Of a stretch of 64,000 nt of DNA, positions 1-8,938 are shown in pieces. Position 1 is the stretch's first letter. Each line of letters begins with the position of its first letter. The stretch is taken from contig JAAYWB010000057.1 of NCBI GenBank assembly GCA_012516855.1, positions 1-64,000 on the forward strand, written 5' to 3'. The notes beneath the pieces were generated by a model. It did not search any database, was not told where the DNA came from, and saw only the letters and a program-made list of their open reading frames with translations. The position numbers and the translations under genes were made by a program. The stretch comes from Candidatus Cloacimonadota bacterium. GTDB lineage: Bacteria; Cloacimonadota; Cloacimonadia; Cloacimonadales; Cloacimonadaceae.

Positions 1-758
1 GCGTATTCCCATTCCGCTTCGGTGGGTAATCTGTAGCCGTTGGCGTTCCAGTCGCAAATCGCGGCGTCCCAGGCGTCGTTGTAGTCTGTGGGTACTGCGC
101 CCCAGTTGGCTGGATTGGTGCTACCGTTTATAGTGTAGCAGGGAATCAGCCCCTCAGCCATGCTGCGCAGGTTACAGTATTTGAGGATGGCGTACCAGGA
201 AACATAATAGGCGGGATAGTTATCCCCGAGGCCATAATCGCTTCTCCAGCTTGAACCCGGCTGCATATACTGGGAATACTCCGCCTGGGTGACCTCATAT
301 TTGCCGATGTAAAAAGAGTTCAGGGTGACCGTATGGGTTGGCAGTTCATTCACATATCCCCTTGTATCACCCATGGTGAAGGTGCCGCCGGGGACATAGA
401 TCATCTGATCGGGGGGTGGAGGCAGCTCAATGGTGTAGCTTGCTGTGGCGATGGCGCTGTCCTGCATGCCGGTTCTATAAGCTTTGGCTTTCAAGGTTAT
501 GGTTTCTGAAACCAGGATGGGACCAGCGTAAACCGGTGAATTCAAGTCAGGATCGCTGCCGTCGGTGGTGTAAAGGATGGTTGTGCCAAGGGTAGAGGTG
601 GTGATGACAACTTCAACCGCGCTATCATAAGTGCCTCCGGGAGGACTGAAGACCGGCTTGGACACCTGCTCTAACTCCGTCGGTTTGTGGCAGCCAGACA
701 AGAATAAAAGAAAAACAATGGCTGTCAACATGACTACAAGAAGAAAACGCGCTTTCAT
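1..758 (-). CDS. SUMF1-like secreted lipoprotein with chitobiase-type domain (3' end outside window)
   Basis: Read on the minus strand from ATG at 758 to the window edge; 252 codons are visible and the C terminus is missing. The N terminus is a lipoprotein signal with lipobox LSGC (Cys23). Residues about 35-110 resemble the chitobiase/beta-hexosaminidase C-terminal domain (ILYTTDGSDP). From about residue 119 a formylglycine-generating-enzyme-like (SUMF1) domain begins (GGTFTMGDTRG, YIGKYEVTQAEY, GYRLPTEAEWEYA). AGGAG lies a few bases before the start. It is a clear paralogue of the protein at 37697-39055. The SUMF1 fold is widely used as a binding scaffold, so enzymatic activity is not implied. 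Confidence 0.85.
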   Translation of the reverse strand, partial: MKARFLLVVMLTAIVFLLFLSGCHKPTELEQVSKPVFSPPGGTYDSAVEVVITTSTLGTTILYTTDGSDPDLNSPVYAGPILVSETITLKAKAYRTGMQDSAIATASYTIELPPPPDQMIYVPGGTFTMGDTRGYVNELPTHTVTLNSFYIGKYEVTQAEYSQYMQPGSSWRSDYGLGDNYPAYYVSWYAILKYCNLRSMAEGLIPCYTINGSTNPANWGAVPTDYNDAWDAAICDWNANGYRLPTEAEWEY

Positions 759-1453
759 GTTACACTCCTTTGGTATTATCTTACTGACCAAGGCTAAAAG
801 CCATAAATGGCAATCTCTCTGTTGAAAAGGTTGTTAAAATGATATCCATTCTCTCAGTAGGACGGATTGTATCAAAGCCATTCATCGGCAGAGGCCAAAT
901 TTCTTAATTGATACTGGGAAAGATTGGATTCCTCAGTAACTTAAAGGTATCTGAATATTCCACGCCAGTGATTCCACGCAGCCCAACTAACAGCAAAACA
1001 AAAATCCAGTCGCTAAAACTATACCTTTCATACCAAGCTCCCTTTTACTGGAGTTATCGCCAGTTTGGCAAGCCAAACCCATATCCATCAATGGCTCAGC
1101 AATATGTTCCTTTTAAGACTTGCACTGAAATTCACTTATTCGCCAATAATATAATATGTCAAGAAGATTTTTCGGTTGTGGCAAAATCCGAGCGCCATTT
1201 CCCGTCATTCCGGCACTGGGGCAGGTTTCCAGTCCCATTGGTGCTTAGCCCTCTGAGACCCCCTCCCCATACGCCTCCCGGAGGATGGCCGCATTTGATA
1301 CGGGGATTGTGCGGGAGGCGAACTACCTGCGTTGCTTAAAGGGCTAAGGTGGCATCCGGTTTCCGCAGGGAAAATCCTTTCCGGATTGGCGGGCAGGATT
1401 TTTATTGACTTCATGGCTTGGCGAGAAATCAATGCTCCGAACAAAGGTGAACG
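759..1453. other. Intergenic region between divergent genes
   Basis: This 695-bp gap holds no convincing gene. It carries one degenerate copy of the family-1 palindromic repeat (core 1272-1320). On the minus strand a ribosome-binding-like GGGAG precedes an ATG at 1031 that opens a hydrophobic 14-codon reading frame ending in TAG at 987-989; this may be the remnant of a lipoprotein gene. The plus-strand open frame at 908-1339 has no family resemblance and overlaps the repeat. Confidence 0.5.
1272..1320. repeat. Family-1 palindromic repeat, copy A (degenerate)
   Basis: A 49-bp core bounded by perfect 9-bp inverted arms CGCCTCCCG and CGGGAGGCG, with the family's central GCATTTGAT. The inner stem is largely degenerate. 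The left flank (GCTTAGCCCTCTG, then a C-rich run) resembles the left flank of the copy at 41060. The core length equals that of copies C and E. Confidence 0.7.
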
Positions 1454-1987
1454 ATGAAAAAGCTGTATGTTATAATGATTCTGGCCCTTGCCGCCGTCGG
1501 CCTCTGCGCCCAGGAAGGGCTGTTTGGCCTTGCCTACGGCGACGATCTGAACTTCGCGGATTCGCTGATGGTGCAGCAGGGCTTCATCGCCCGCGAGGTG
1601 ATCAGCAGTTGGGTGATTTATACCTCCGATTACAATCCCCTGATCGATTTCGTGGTGCTCTACGTTGATCCCGCCACGGAAATCCTGAGGGGATGGAGCG
1701 TTGTTTACAACGCCGAAAACACACAGGAACAGGATGGTTACGTGCTCGACATGATGCATAAGATGCACGGGGAGAACGTGTTGGTGAATGAGGCCAGGGA
1801 GACGGTAAGCTGGATTTTCGACGAAAACCTGGCCGCCAGCTATTCCTATTCACCGCAGGGGAACCTTCGCGTTATGTATTACGATTTTTCCTGCCCGGAA
1901 CTGTTCGCTCTGCCCGGCACCGAGAAAGAGCCAGAGCCCTCTGAACCGGCGGAACCGGATGTGGAGGAAAAAAACCAGGCCCGCTGA
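1454..1987 (+). CDS. Secreted protein of unknown function
   Basis: A 177-residue protein with a typical signal peptide (MKKLYVIMILALAAVGLCAQ, cleavage probably after residue 19). The mature part has no motif I recognise; it is acidic and mixed alpha/beta in character. The last 25 residues are rich in Glu and Pro and probably disordered. AGGTGA lies before the ATG. It stands alone: the next gene, kdd, has its own ribosome-binding site 130 bp downstream. A periplasmic or surface location is inferred from the signal peptide only. Confidence 0.75.
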   Translation: MKKLYVIMILALAAVGLCAQEGLFGLAYGDDLNFADSLMVQQGFIAREVISSWVIYTSDYNPLIDFVVLYVDPATEILRGWSVVYNAENTQEQDGYVLDMMHKMHGENVLVNEARETVSWIFDENLAASYSYSPQGNLRVMYYDFSCPELFALPGTEKEPEPSEPAEPDVEEKNQAR

Positions 1988-2119
1988 CTTGGAGCCAATT
2001 CATCCAGGCAGGCTTAGGGCATCCCATAGTGCTTGACAAATCCTGCCAGCCTGAAAAGCTGACTTACTCGATAAAGAATAATTAACAAAATAGATATCAG
2101 TATCTTAGAGGAGTTGAAT

Positions 2120-3181
2120 ATGAAAACCGGCGGCTGCCGTTTCGGCACACACAGGGTTATCGAACCCAAGGGCGTACTGCCCCAACCTGCCAGAGTTTTG
2201 AACAATGACATGAGCGAGATCTGGGATAATGAACTGCTCATCGACGTGATCCGCCTCAATGTGGATTCCGCCTCTTTCCACCAGATCAAGAACAAACTTA
2301 TCGCCCAGGGACACACAGACCTGGAAAAAGCCTTCGCGGACCACGCTATCGATTTGGTTAACCGCACGGGCAAGCACAAAAACGAGGACACCGGCTCCGG
2401 CGGAATGCTAATCGGCCGGGTGGCGCAGATCGGCCCCAAGTTTGAGATGAAAGACGAAATCGCCGTAGGCGACACCATCGCCAGCATGGTCTCGCTTTCG
2501 CTGACGCCGCTGAAAATCAACAAGGTCAAGCGGGTGCTGCTGGACAAGGACCAGGTGGAAATCGAAGGCCAGGCAATCCTCTTCAGCAGCGGCATCTATG
2601 CCAAACTGCCGGACGACATGGACGAAAACCTGGCCCTGTCGGTTCTGGACGTTGCGGGCGCTCCAGCCCAAGTGGAACGTTTGGCCAGGCCCGGCGACAC
2701 GGTGGTTGTCCTGGGCGCCAACGGCAAGAGCGGAATACTCTGCAACGCCATTGCCCGCGAGCGGGTTGGCGTTTCCGGAAAAGTGATCGGCATCGTGCGC
2801 AATCCAGCCTACATCGAAACCTGCAAAAACACCGGCTGCCACGAGGTTATCCTCGCCAGCGCCACCGACGCCATCACCATCCAGAAAGAAGTGGCACGCC
2901 TCACCAATGGCCGGATGGCCGACGTGGTGATAAACGTGGTAAACATCGAAGGCACGGAACTGCCCTCCATCATGGCTTGCAGGGAACGCGGTCTGGTCTA
3001 TTTCTTTTCCATGGCCACATCTTTCACCAAAGCCGCCCTCGGCGCTGAAGGCATCGGCGCTGACGTGGATATGATTCTCGGCAACGGTTACGCGCGCCAC
3101 CATGCCGCCATCTCCCTCGATCTGCTGCGCCGGAACCCTGTGCTGATGAAGCTTTTCCAGGAAAGATACACTGACAAGTGA
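2120..3181 (+). CDS. kdd: L-erythro-3,5-diaminohexanoate dehydrogenase
   Basis: Cytoplasmic enzyme (EC 1.4.1.11) of the anaerobic lysine-fermentation pathway; it oxidatively deaminates 3,5-diaminohexanoate to 5-amino-3-oxohexanoate with reduction of NAD. The start GCRFGTHRVIEPKGVLPQPA is typical of the family, and a Rossmann-type dinucleotide motif follows at VVVLGANGKSG. Start choice: GAGGAG at 2108-2113 lies six bases before ATG 2120, so this ATG is preferred to the in-frame TTG at 2114. The product is 353 residues. kamA follows after 8 bp, which supports the assignment because both act in lysine degradation. A TTGACA hexamer lies at 2033 but no good -10 element was found. Confidence 0.93.
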   Translation: MKTGGCRFGTHRVIEPKGVLPQPARVLNNDMSEIWDNELLIDVIRLNVDSASFHQIKNKLIAQGHTDLEKAFADHAIDLVNRTGKHKNEDTGSGGMLIGRVAQIGPKFEMKDEIAVGDTIASMVSLSLTPLKINKVKRVLLDKDQVEIEGQAILFSSGIYAKLPDDMDENLALSVLDVAGAPAQVERLARPGDTVVVLGANGKSGILCNAIARERVGVSGKVIGIVRNPAYIETCKNTGCHEVILASATDAITIQKEVARLTNGRMADVVINVVNIEGTELPSIMACRERGLVYFFSMATSFTKAALGAEGIGADVDMILGNGYARHHAAISLDLLRRNPVLMKLFQERYTDK

Positions 3182-3189
3182 GGTGCTGA

Positions 3190-4437
3190 ATGGCAGAACT
3201 GACAGACATCCGCAGCATTGCCACCGAACAGGAATGGAACGACTGGCGCTGGCAAATCCGCAACCGCATCACCGATTTTGAGACCCTTAAAAAATACATA
3301 GAGCTTCAGCCGGAGGAAGAGGCCGTCGCCAGCTCCGATAGTTTTTCTTTCCGCATGGCGATCACGCCTTATTACCTTAGCCTGATCGATCACAAAAACC
3401 CCAACGATCCTGTGCGCCTGCAAGCCATACCCCGCATCGCGGAAAGCGTTACCGGTCCTTCCGATATGGCCGATCCCCTGAACGAGGATGCCGACGCGCC
3501 TGTGCCAGGCATGACCCACCGCTATCCGGACCGCGTGCTGCTGCTGCTCACGGACCAGTGCTCAATGTACTGCCGCCACTGCACCAGACGCCGCAAAGCC
3601 GGGGAGTATGACGCCCCCATGCCGAAGGAAAATGTGGACAAGGCCATCAAGTACATTGAAGAGCACAAGGAAGTTCGCGACGTTATCCTCTCCGGAGGCG
3701 ATCCCCTCACCATGAGCGACGCCCGTATCGATGAGGTTTTGGTTCGTCTGGCCAAAATCGACCACGTTGATATCGTCCGCATCGGCACCAGAACCCCTGT
3801 GGTGATGCCGCAGAGGATCACCGACGAACTGATAACCGTGCTGAAAAAGTACAAGTTCGTCTGGCTGAACACCCATTTCAACCATCCCCATGAGGTAACC
3901 CCGGATTCCGCTGCCGCCCTAGCCAAACTGGCGGAAGCGGGTGTGTTGCTTGGCAACCAATCCGTGTTGCTAAAAGGCGTGAACGACCACGTGGATGTGA
4001 TGAAATCCCTGGTGCACGCCCTGGTGCGCAACCGCGTGAGGCCTTATTACATCTATCAGTGCGACCTTTCTGAAGGCATTTCCCATTTCCGCACCCCGAT
4101 TTCCAAAGGCATCGAAATCATTGAATCCCTGCGCGGGCACACCTCCGGACTTTGCATTCCCACTTTCGTTGTGGATGCCCCCGGCGGCGGCGGAAAGATC
4201 CCCGTGATGCCCAATTATATTATCTCCCAGATGCCAGGACGCGTTGTGCTGCGCAACTATGAAGGCTTCATCTCCGCCTACACGGAACCGGAATTCGCGC
4301 CCCAGGACGAAAGCAAATACCAGTCCCGCTGCGCGCCTGAACGCCAGTCCATAGAGGGCGTGATGACCCTGCTGCGGGGCAAAAAGGTGTCCATAGGGCC
4401 GGCAGACACCCGCCGCAACCAACGCCGCACCAAATAA
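3190..4437 (+). CDS. kamA: Lysine 2,3-aminomutase (radical SAM, PLP)
   Basis: Interconverts L-lysine and L-beta-lysine, the first step of lysine fermentation. The 415-residue protein carries the radical-SAM cluster motif CSMYCRHC with Cys124, Cys128 and Cys131. The PLP lysine is Lys336 in PGGGGKIPV, and the substrate-binding aspartates are Asp292 (YQCDLSEG) and Asp329 (VVDAPGG). Each is offset by one from the well-studied Clostridium enzyme. SGGDPL at 168-173 is also typical. A GAGGTG ribosome-binding site overlaps the end of kdd. The gene is the second in a four-gene run kdd-kamA-P-loop-CDF. Confidence 0.96.
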   Translation: MAELTDIRSIATEQEWNDWRWQIRNRITDFETLKKYIELQPEEEAVASSDSFSFRMAITPYYLSLIDHKNPNDPVRLQAIPRIAESVTGPSDMADPLNEDADAPVPGMTHRYPDRVLLLLTDQCSMYCRHCTRRRKAGEYDAPMPKENVDKAIKYIEEHKEVRDVILSGGDPLTMSDARIDEVLVRLAKIDHVDIVRIGTRTPVVMPQRITDELITVLKKYKFVWLNTHFNHPHEVTPDSAAALAKLAEAGVLLGNQSVLLKGVNDHVDVMKSLVHALVRNRVRPYYIYQCDLSEGISHFRTPISKGIEIIESLRGHTSGLCIPTFVVDAPGGGGKIPVMPNYIISQMPGRVVLRNYEGFISAYTEPEFAPQDESKYQSRCAPERQSIEGVMTLLRGKKVSIGPADTRRNQRRTK

Positions 4438-4450
4438 CCGGCGCCAAAAG

Positions 4451-5482
4451 ATGAAACACGGAGCGCGGCCCGGACCCTTTGACTGGATCCAGGCCGCGGA
4501 ACCGCGCGCTGTGGCCATCGTCGGCATTTGCAAAAACGCCGGGAAGACCACCCTGCTCAATCACCTTCTATCCCTGCGCAAAAAAGGAGTATGGGGTGTT
4601 TTCAGCACCGGGATCGACGGAGAGGAACGCGACAGCGTTTTCCGGGTGCCCAAACCCGCGGTCAAACTGGAACCGGACACAGTATTCTGTTGCGACACTG
4701 CCAATCTGGACGCTTTGGGCAGCGGTGTCAAAGTGCTGGAAAAAGTCCGGGGCAGTTCTGCGGCCCGTCCTTTGTGGCTGGCGCGCAGCCTGGTGCACCT
4801 GCAAACTGAGATCACCAGCCCCGGTTCAGTATCCGAGCAAATTTCCGTGCTGCAGGCTATGAGGGAACAGGGAGCGGAAAAAGTGCTGATCGACGGTTCG
4901 CTGGACCGCAAATCGATAGCCCTGTCTGAAGCTGTCGATGCCGTCGCCGTGGTGATCGGCGCCAGCTTTGGCAGCGTGTCTTCCGTCATCACTGAAATCA
5001 GGCGTCTGGAATTTCTCAATTCTCTTCCTGAGGCGAAGCTCGGACAACAGGAATTTGCAAAGTTGCTCGGTTCGGAGCAAATCCTTCTGAAAAAAGACGG
5101 ATGCTGGACTGGAAGCGACCTGCATTCCCTGCTGGGAAATGAGAAGGAACTGAAAAAGCTGTTGGAACAGGGTCATGAAGCCATTTACATCCCCGGGGCG
5201 TTGACTGATGCCGGGTTTCCTGCTTTGCGGGAACCTTTGGCAGCGCTGAAGGCAAACATCATTTTCCGCCATCCGGAGTGCCTAAAACTGGGGCTGACAC
5301 GCTTGGAACGCTTGGTTGAGGAGCTTCAACCGCGAGTGCTGATTCCCTTCCGAATCCGGTCCTGGACAGTGAACACGGCTTCCGTTGGCAATGTGGCTGT
5401 CGATGCAGCGGACTTTCGTGCCCGGCTGCGAGAGGCTTTTCCGCAGCTTGACCTGCCTGATATAAGGGAGCTAACGTCATGA
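4451..5482 (+). CDS. P-loop NTPase of the lysine-fermentation locus, KamB-like
   Basis: A 343-residue cytoplasmic protein with a Walker A motif GICKNAGKTT at residues 25-34. It follows kamA by 13 bp and overlaps the next gene by 4 bp. In known lysine-fermentation clusters a P-loop protein (KamB) is encoded next to kamA and is thought, with the MutS-like KamC, to help reactivate the B12-dependent lysine 5,6-aminomutase KamDE. Size, P-loop and position fit KamB, but I recognise no KamB-specific motif beyond that. No kamC, kamD or kamE is present in the window. Alternative: another small GTPase-like protein that happens to be in the operon. Confidence 0.6.
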   Translation: MKHGARPGPFDWIQAAEPRAVAIVGICKNAGKTTLLNHLLSLRKKGVWGVFSTGIDGEERDSVFRVPKPAVKLEPDTVFCCDTANLDALGSGVKVLEKVRGSSAARPLWLARSLVHLQTEITSPGSVSEQISVLQAMREQGAEKVLIDGSLDRKSIALSEAVDAVAVVIGASFGSVSSVITEIRRLEFLNSLPEAKLGQQEFAKLLGSEQILLKKDGCWTGSDLHSLLGNEKELKKLLEQGHEAIYIPGALTDAGFPALREPLAALKANIIFRHPECLKLGLTRLERLVEELQPRVLIPFRIRSWTVNTASVGNVAVDAADFRARLREAFPQLDLPDIRELTS

Positions 5483-6378
5483 GCGACAGAGACAAGATCA
5501 CCAACCGCACTGTCAATTTTGGCCTGTTCACAAACGTGGTCCTGGCTGTGCTGAAATCCCTGATCGGTATTATTGGCCATTCGCAGGCCCTCTTGGCTGA
5601 TGGCATAAACTCCACATCAGATGTGGTTTACTACGTGGCGGTGAAGATTTTCATGCGTCAGGCCAACAAACCTGCCGATCCTGAACATCCCTACGGGCAC
5701 CGCCAGTTGGAAAGCATTTCAGCCATCGTGGTAGGCGCGTTCATCATCACCACTGGCATTGCCATCTTCTTTGAATCCATCAACAAGGTTTACGACCTGG
5801 CCACCACCGCTTCCAGAGCGCCAAGCTCACTGTGGGTGCTGGTGATAGCCGCTGCCACCCTGCTGACCAAGATCTATCTGCTCGCCTTCACCCGCGTAAA
5901 CTACAGCAAGACAGGCAACCCCACCCTCAAAGCCCTGGCTAACGACCATCTGAACGACATCATGGCTTCCGGGGCCGTGATCGTTGGCGTGGTCGCCGCC
6001 CGTCTGGGACTGCCCTGGATGGACCCGGCAGCCGGTGCCATCGTCGCGCTGTTCATCTTCAAAACCGGGGTGAGCATCCTCATGGAATCGTCGGCTGAAC
6101 TGATGGACGCCGTTCCGGACAAGGATTTCGGCGATACCGTCAGAAAGATAGCGCTTTCCGTGGAGGGCGTGCGCTGCATCGAAGATATGGGCGTGCACCG
6201 TTTTGGCCCCTTTTTCACCATCGAAATGACCATCTGTGTGGATGGCTCCATCACCGTGGAAGAAGGCAATGCCATTGCCCACCGGGTGGAGGAAAAACTG
6301 CTGGAGAGCTATGAAGGCGGCCTGCGCCGGGTGATGATCCATTTCCATCCGGAAACGCAACACTCTCACTTTGAGTGA
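5479..6378 (+). CDS. Cation diffusion facilitator (CDF) family transporter
   Basis: A 299-residue inner-membrane protein, probably exporting Zn, Fe, Mn or a similar divalent metal by proton exchange. LLADGINSTSDVV in TM2 and HPYGHRQLESI in the following loop are CDF hallmarks, and NDHLNDIMAS in TM5 supplies the expected His and Asp of the metal site. A cytoplasmic C-terminal domain follows (VEGVRCIEDMGVHRFG ... GLRRVMIHFHPE). The start overlaps the preceding stop as ATGA. Metal specificity cannot be read from the sequence. Why an efflux pump is coupled to the lysine genes is unclear. Confidence 0.9.
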   Translation: MSDRDKITNRTVNFGLFTNVVLAVLKSLIGIIGHSQALLADGINSTSDVVYYVAVKIFMRQANKPADPEHPYGHRQLESISAIVVGAFIITTGIAIFFESINKVYDLATTASRAPSSLWVLVIAAATLLTKIYLLAFTRVNYSKTGNPTLKALANDHLNDIMASGAVIVGVVAARLGLPWMDPAAGAIVALFIFKTGVSILMESSAELMDAVPDKDFGDTVRKIALSVEGVRCIEDMGVHRFGPFFTIEMTICVDGSITVEEGNAIAHRVEEKLLESYEGGLRRVMIHFHPETQHSHFE

Positions 6379-6552
6379 CATACCTCTCTTTCCCATGTCC
6401 GCGAGCTTTTCCCGCTGACCCGTCCTAAGAATCCACCCGCATAAAGGAACTCTCTTTCAAGCCAGGCAGATAAAGACCAACAGACAGCTTTTTATTTGAG
6501 CGTCCGCACCAACTTGTTTGTTAATAGAGTTGTATCTGTTTACCCACCGCAA

Positions 6553-6697
6553 TATCCTGCCAGTTCGGTCCTGAACGCTTGAGTCCACCCCTCTCTCACG
6601 CCCCGCGCATGATTCTCGCATCAAATGCGGGTATCGTGCGGGAGGCGTGTCTGGAACACAAACAAGGGCCTTAACAGCCTGACGGCATCGCTTCTCC
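6553..6697 (+). repeat. Family-1 palindromic repeat, copy B
   Basis: About 145 bp aligning over its whole length with the copies at 41060 (same strand) and 11505 (opposite strand). The core at 6598-6648 is a near-perfect palindrome with arms ACGCC and GGCGT and the shared centre CTCGCATCAAATGCGGGTAT. Left flank: GGTCCTGAACGCTTGAG, then CCCCTCTCTC. Right flank: GGGCCTTAACAGCC, then GGCATCGCTTC. Noncoding. Confidence 0.85.
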
Positions 6698-6822
6698 CAA
6701 GTCACTTACCCCCCCCGCTATTGTATTCAGACCCAAAGCCTTACCCATCCGATTTGAAAGAGGGACAAACTCTTCTTGCCGTCGCTCATGTTGACGCTTC
6801 CATAAATCCGATCCATGAAAAA

Positions 6823-6854
6823 GGGACCAAGAGCCATTTCTGGCCGTTGGTCCC
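6823..6854 (-). terminator. Rho-independent terminator of the parvulin gene
   Basis: On the minus strand GGGACCAA pairs with TTGGTCCC (8 bp), with an inner GGCCA/TGGCT pairing, followed directly by TTTTT. It sits about 50 bp after the stop codon at 6907. A second GC-rich hairpin without a T run (CGCCCCA/TGGGGCG, 6874-6893) lies between the stop and this terminator. Confidence 0.85.
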
Positions 6855-6906
6855 TATAATGTCTTCAGCCGACCGCCCCAATTGGCTGGGGCGAAGCGTT
6901 CGAGCT

Positions 6907-8679
6907 CTAGAGCTGGATCACCCTGCCGGGGGTATTGAGGTCATAAAAGTCACGCCGGTTGTCGATTAAGTTTACTTTCTGGCGTTCATCGCGGTACCAT
7001 TCGTTCAGGTGTTCCTGCCGGGCTTTGTCTTTGGCTTCTGAAAGCAGCTTCTTTTTGTCCTTTTCCCATTCGGCCGGATCTGGTACCTGATGGCGGTCAA
7101 CCTTCACCAAAAACCAGCGCATCGCCTCACTGATCAAGGGCGCGAAAGTGCCTTCCGGAGTGCTGAACAGGGCATCTTCAATGGCCTGGACTTTGCCGAT
7201 GGAGCTGATGTTGTCGCCTTTTTTGTGGCCGCTGATCTCCACCACCAAGATGCTGTCGCGTTCAGCTTCGCTCAGGTAATGCTCAGGTTTTATGTTTCTG
7301 ACAAACTCCTGCACTCTGGCGTTCATGGTGTATCCGCGCTTGGAGCTGGTGGCACTGCTCATCACCCGGCTGCGCTCGTCTTCGAAAGTGGGGTACCAGA
7401 CCGGATAAACGCCTGAAACCTCGCAGACGAAAATGTCCCCGGAGGGTGAAGTGAACATGTCGGCCAAAGCGCCTTCGGGATTGTCGAAGGCGAAACTCAC
7501 CAGGCCAGCATCCCTGCCGATGCCGGGGATGAAGGCGTCCTTGGCTTGGAAAACCGAGCTTTCCTCCACCTTCAGGTTCATCTCAGCCGCCGCGGCTATC
7601 AGGCCATTTTGTTTGGCCAGCTCGAAAACTTGCGCGCTCTGAGCTTTCATGGCCTGTTGGGTGGCCATACTGGGTTCCATCTTAATCAGGATATGCCGGG
7701 CCATAACCTCTTCGTTGTCTTCGGTGCCGCGCCGGTCCTGGGTTTGGATGATGTGCCAGCCAAATTGGGAAAGCACCGGTTCGGATATCTCACCTACCGG
7801 AGTGCTGAAGGCTGTGTCTTCAAACACTTTAACCATCCTGTTCCGTCCGAACCAGCCGAGGTCTCCGCCTTTCGAGCCGGAACCGGGGTCATCGGAAAAT
7901 TCCCTGGCCAATTCAGCAAAATCAGCCCCAGATTGAAGTTCACGGTAGATTCGCAGCGCCTCTTCGTGAACAGCCAGAGAATCTGCCGCGGAAGGGGCTA
8001 TGGCAAACTTCACAAAGCGGTATCGGCGGCAGTCGTCCTTGCGGAATTCTTCTTTGCGTGCCTCAAAGTAATCGCGGGCTTCGTCTTCGCTTGCCACAAC
8101 GTTGGGTTGGCGGTTGGCATCGAAAAAGATGATCTTCGCGTCCACCACCTCGGTGTCCCGTTCCCACTGGGCCCTAACGCTGTCTTCCACCACCACGGCC
8201 TCGGAGCGGATCGTCTCCAGCAGCTTGCTGTATTGGTATAGGTTTTTCACCTCATCCAGTACGGCATTGCGAAACTCCTTGGCTTCCGTGAGAGCCTTTT
8301 CATACTTCTTTTTGTCGAACTTTCCATTGGTCTTAAGGTCCGGGATCTGTTTCACCGCGGCAGGCGGATTCTTCTTCGCCTCGCGCAGAAGTTCCTGCTG
8401 GGTGATCTTGATTTTACCGGCTTTGATGGCTTTGTCGTAGATATAGCGGCCCACCAGTTCTTCCCAGCAGCGGTTGTTCAGGTCGGCTTTCTCTTCTTTG
8501 GTGAGGGTGCTGCCTTTCTGGTTCTGGTGGTACTTGTAATAGTTGTCCAGAATCTTGTTGTATTCCGAGTAAGTATAAGTTTTGTTGTCGATTTTGCCGA
8601 CAACAGCCTTGGGATCTGGGTCCTTGGCGCTCAGGAAAGCGGCCGTGAGCGCAAGCACCAGCAAAATCAGTCGTTTCAT
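6907..8679 (-). CDS. Periplasmic peptidyl-prolyl isomerase, SurA/PpiD-like parvulin
   Basis: A 590-residue exported folding factor. It has a signal peptide (MKRLILLVLALTAAFLSAKD), then a helical, Lys-rich N-terminal chaperone region to about residue 210. A parvulin domain lies at about 220-315, with the signature FSDDPGSGSKGGDLGWFGR and SQFGWHIIQ. A second, degenerate parvulin-like stretch begins at ARHILIKMEPS, and the C terminus has a further helical region. With no N-terminal membrane anchor beyond the signal it looks more like SurA/PrsA than PpiD. A role in folding outer-membrane proteins is inferred from the family. It is transcribed alone, divergently from the L,D-transpeptidase operon. 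Confidence 0.85.
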   Translation of the reverse strand: MKRLILLVLALTAAFLSAKDPDPKAVVGKIDNKTYTYSEYNKILDNYYKYHQNQKGSTLTKEEKADLNNRCWEELVGRYIYDKAIKAGKIKITQQELLREAKKNPPAAVKQIPDLKTNGKFDKKKYEKALTEAKEFRNAVLDEVKNLYQYSKLLETIRSEAVVVEDSVRAQWERDTEVVDAKIIFFDANRQPNVVASEDEARDYFEARKEEFRKDDCRRYRFVKFAIAPSAADSLAVHEEALRIYRELQSGADFAELAREFSDDPGSGSKGGDLGWFGRNRMVKVFEDTAFSTPVGEISEPVLSQFGWHIIQTQDRRGTEDNEEVMARHILIKMEPSMATQQAMKAQSAQVFELAKQNGLIAAAAEMNLKVEESSVFQAKDAFIPGIGRDAGLVSFAFDNPEGALADMFTSPSGDIFVCEVSGVYPVWYPTFEDERSRVMSSATSSKRGYTMNARVQEFVRNIKPEHYLSEAERDSILVVEISGHKKGDNISSIGKVQAIEDALFSTPEGTFAPLISEAMRWFLVKVDRHQVPDPAEWEKDKKKLLSEAKDKARQEHLNEWYRDERQKVNLIDNRRDFYDLNTPGRVIQL

Positions 8680-8853
8680 CTGATCTCCTGAAATATCTAT
8701 TGCCTTGTATATACCATTATTAGTGTCTGTTCCCTGTAAATTTGGCTCTCCGGATTACGTCAACCGAAAAATCCATTTCTGCCGCTGGCCTTTATGCGCT
8801 TCGCGAGCAAAAGATAACGCAGGAATCCCTTTGGAATGGGGTATAAAAAGCAG

Positions 8854-8882
8854 TTGACAAATATCCTTGTCGGCTTTATCTG
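8854..8882 (+). promoter_or_regulatory. Candidate sigma-70-type promoter for the L,D-transpeptidase operon
   Basis: TTGACA at 8854-8859, a 17-bp spacer, then TATCTG at 8877-8882. It lies 57 bp before the TTG start at 8939. Prediction from consensus only. Confidence 0.55.
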
Positions 8883-8938
8883 ACCCTATCAGATTAGGAG
8901 ATCGGGCCTGTAACTAATTCCGAGTATGAGAGGTTAAA

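Larger units (their letters stand above)
6379..6906. other. Intergenic region between convergent genes
   Basis: The 528-bp gap contains the family-1 repeat copy B (about 6553-6697), a GC-rich hairpin at 6874-6893, and a strong terminator at 6823-6854 serving the minus-strand parvulin gene. The remaining sequence (6379-6550) shows nothing I recognise. No credible gene was seen. Confidence 0.6.

Noticed and set aside
987-1031. Minus-strand 14-codon frame with a good ribosome-binding site and signal-peptide-like start
   Set aside because: Stops at TAG after 14 codons and the reading beyond is soon broken again; possible remnant of a lipoprotein gene but too short to call.
908-1339. 143-codon open frame on the plus strand
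   Set aside because: No family resemblance, atypical composition, no ribosome-binding site, and it runs through the family-1 repeat.
2033-2062. Promoter for kdd from TTGACA at 2033
   Set aside because: No acceptable -10 hexamer at 15-19 bp spacing.
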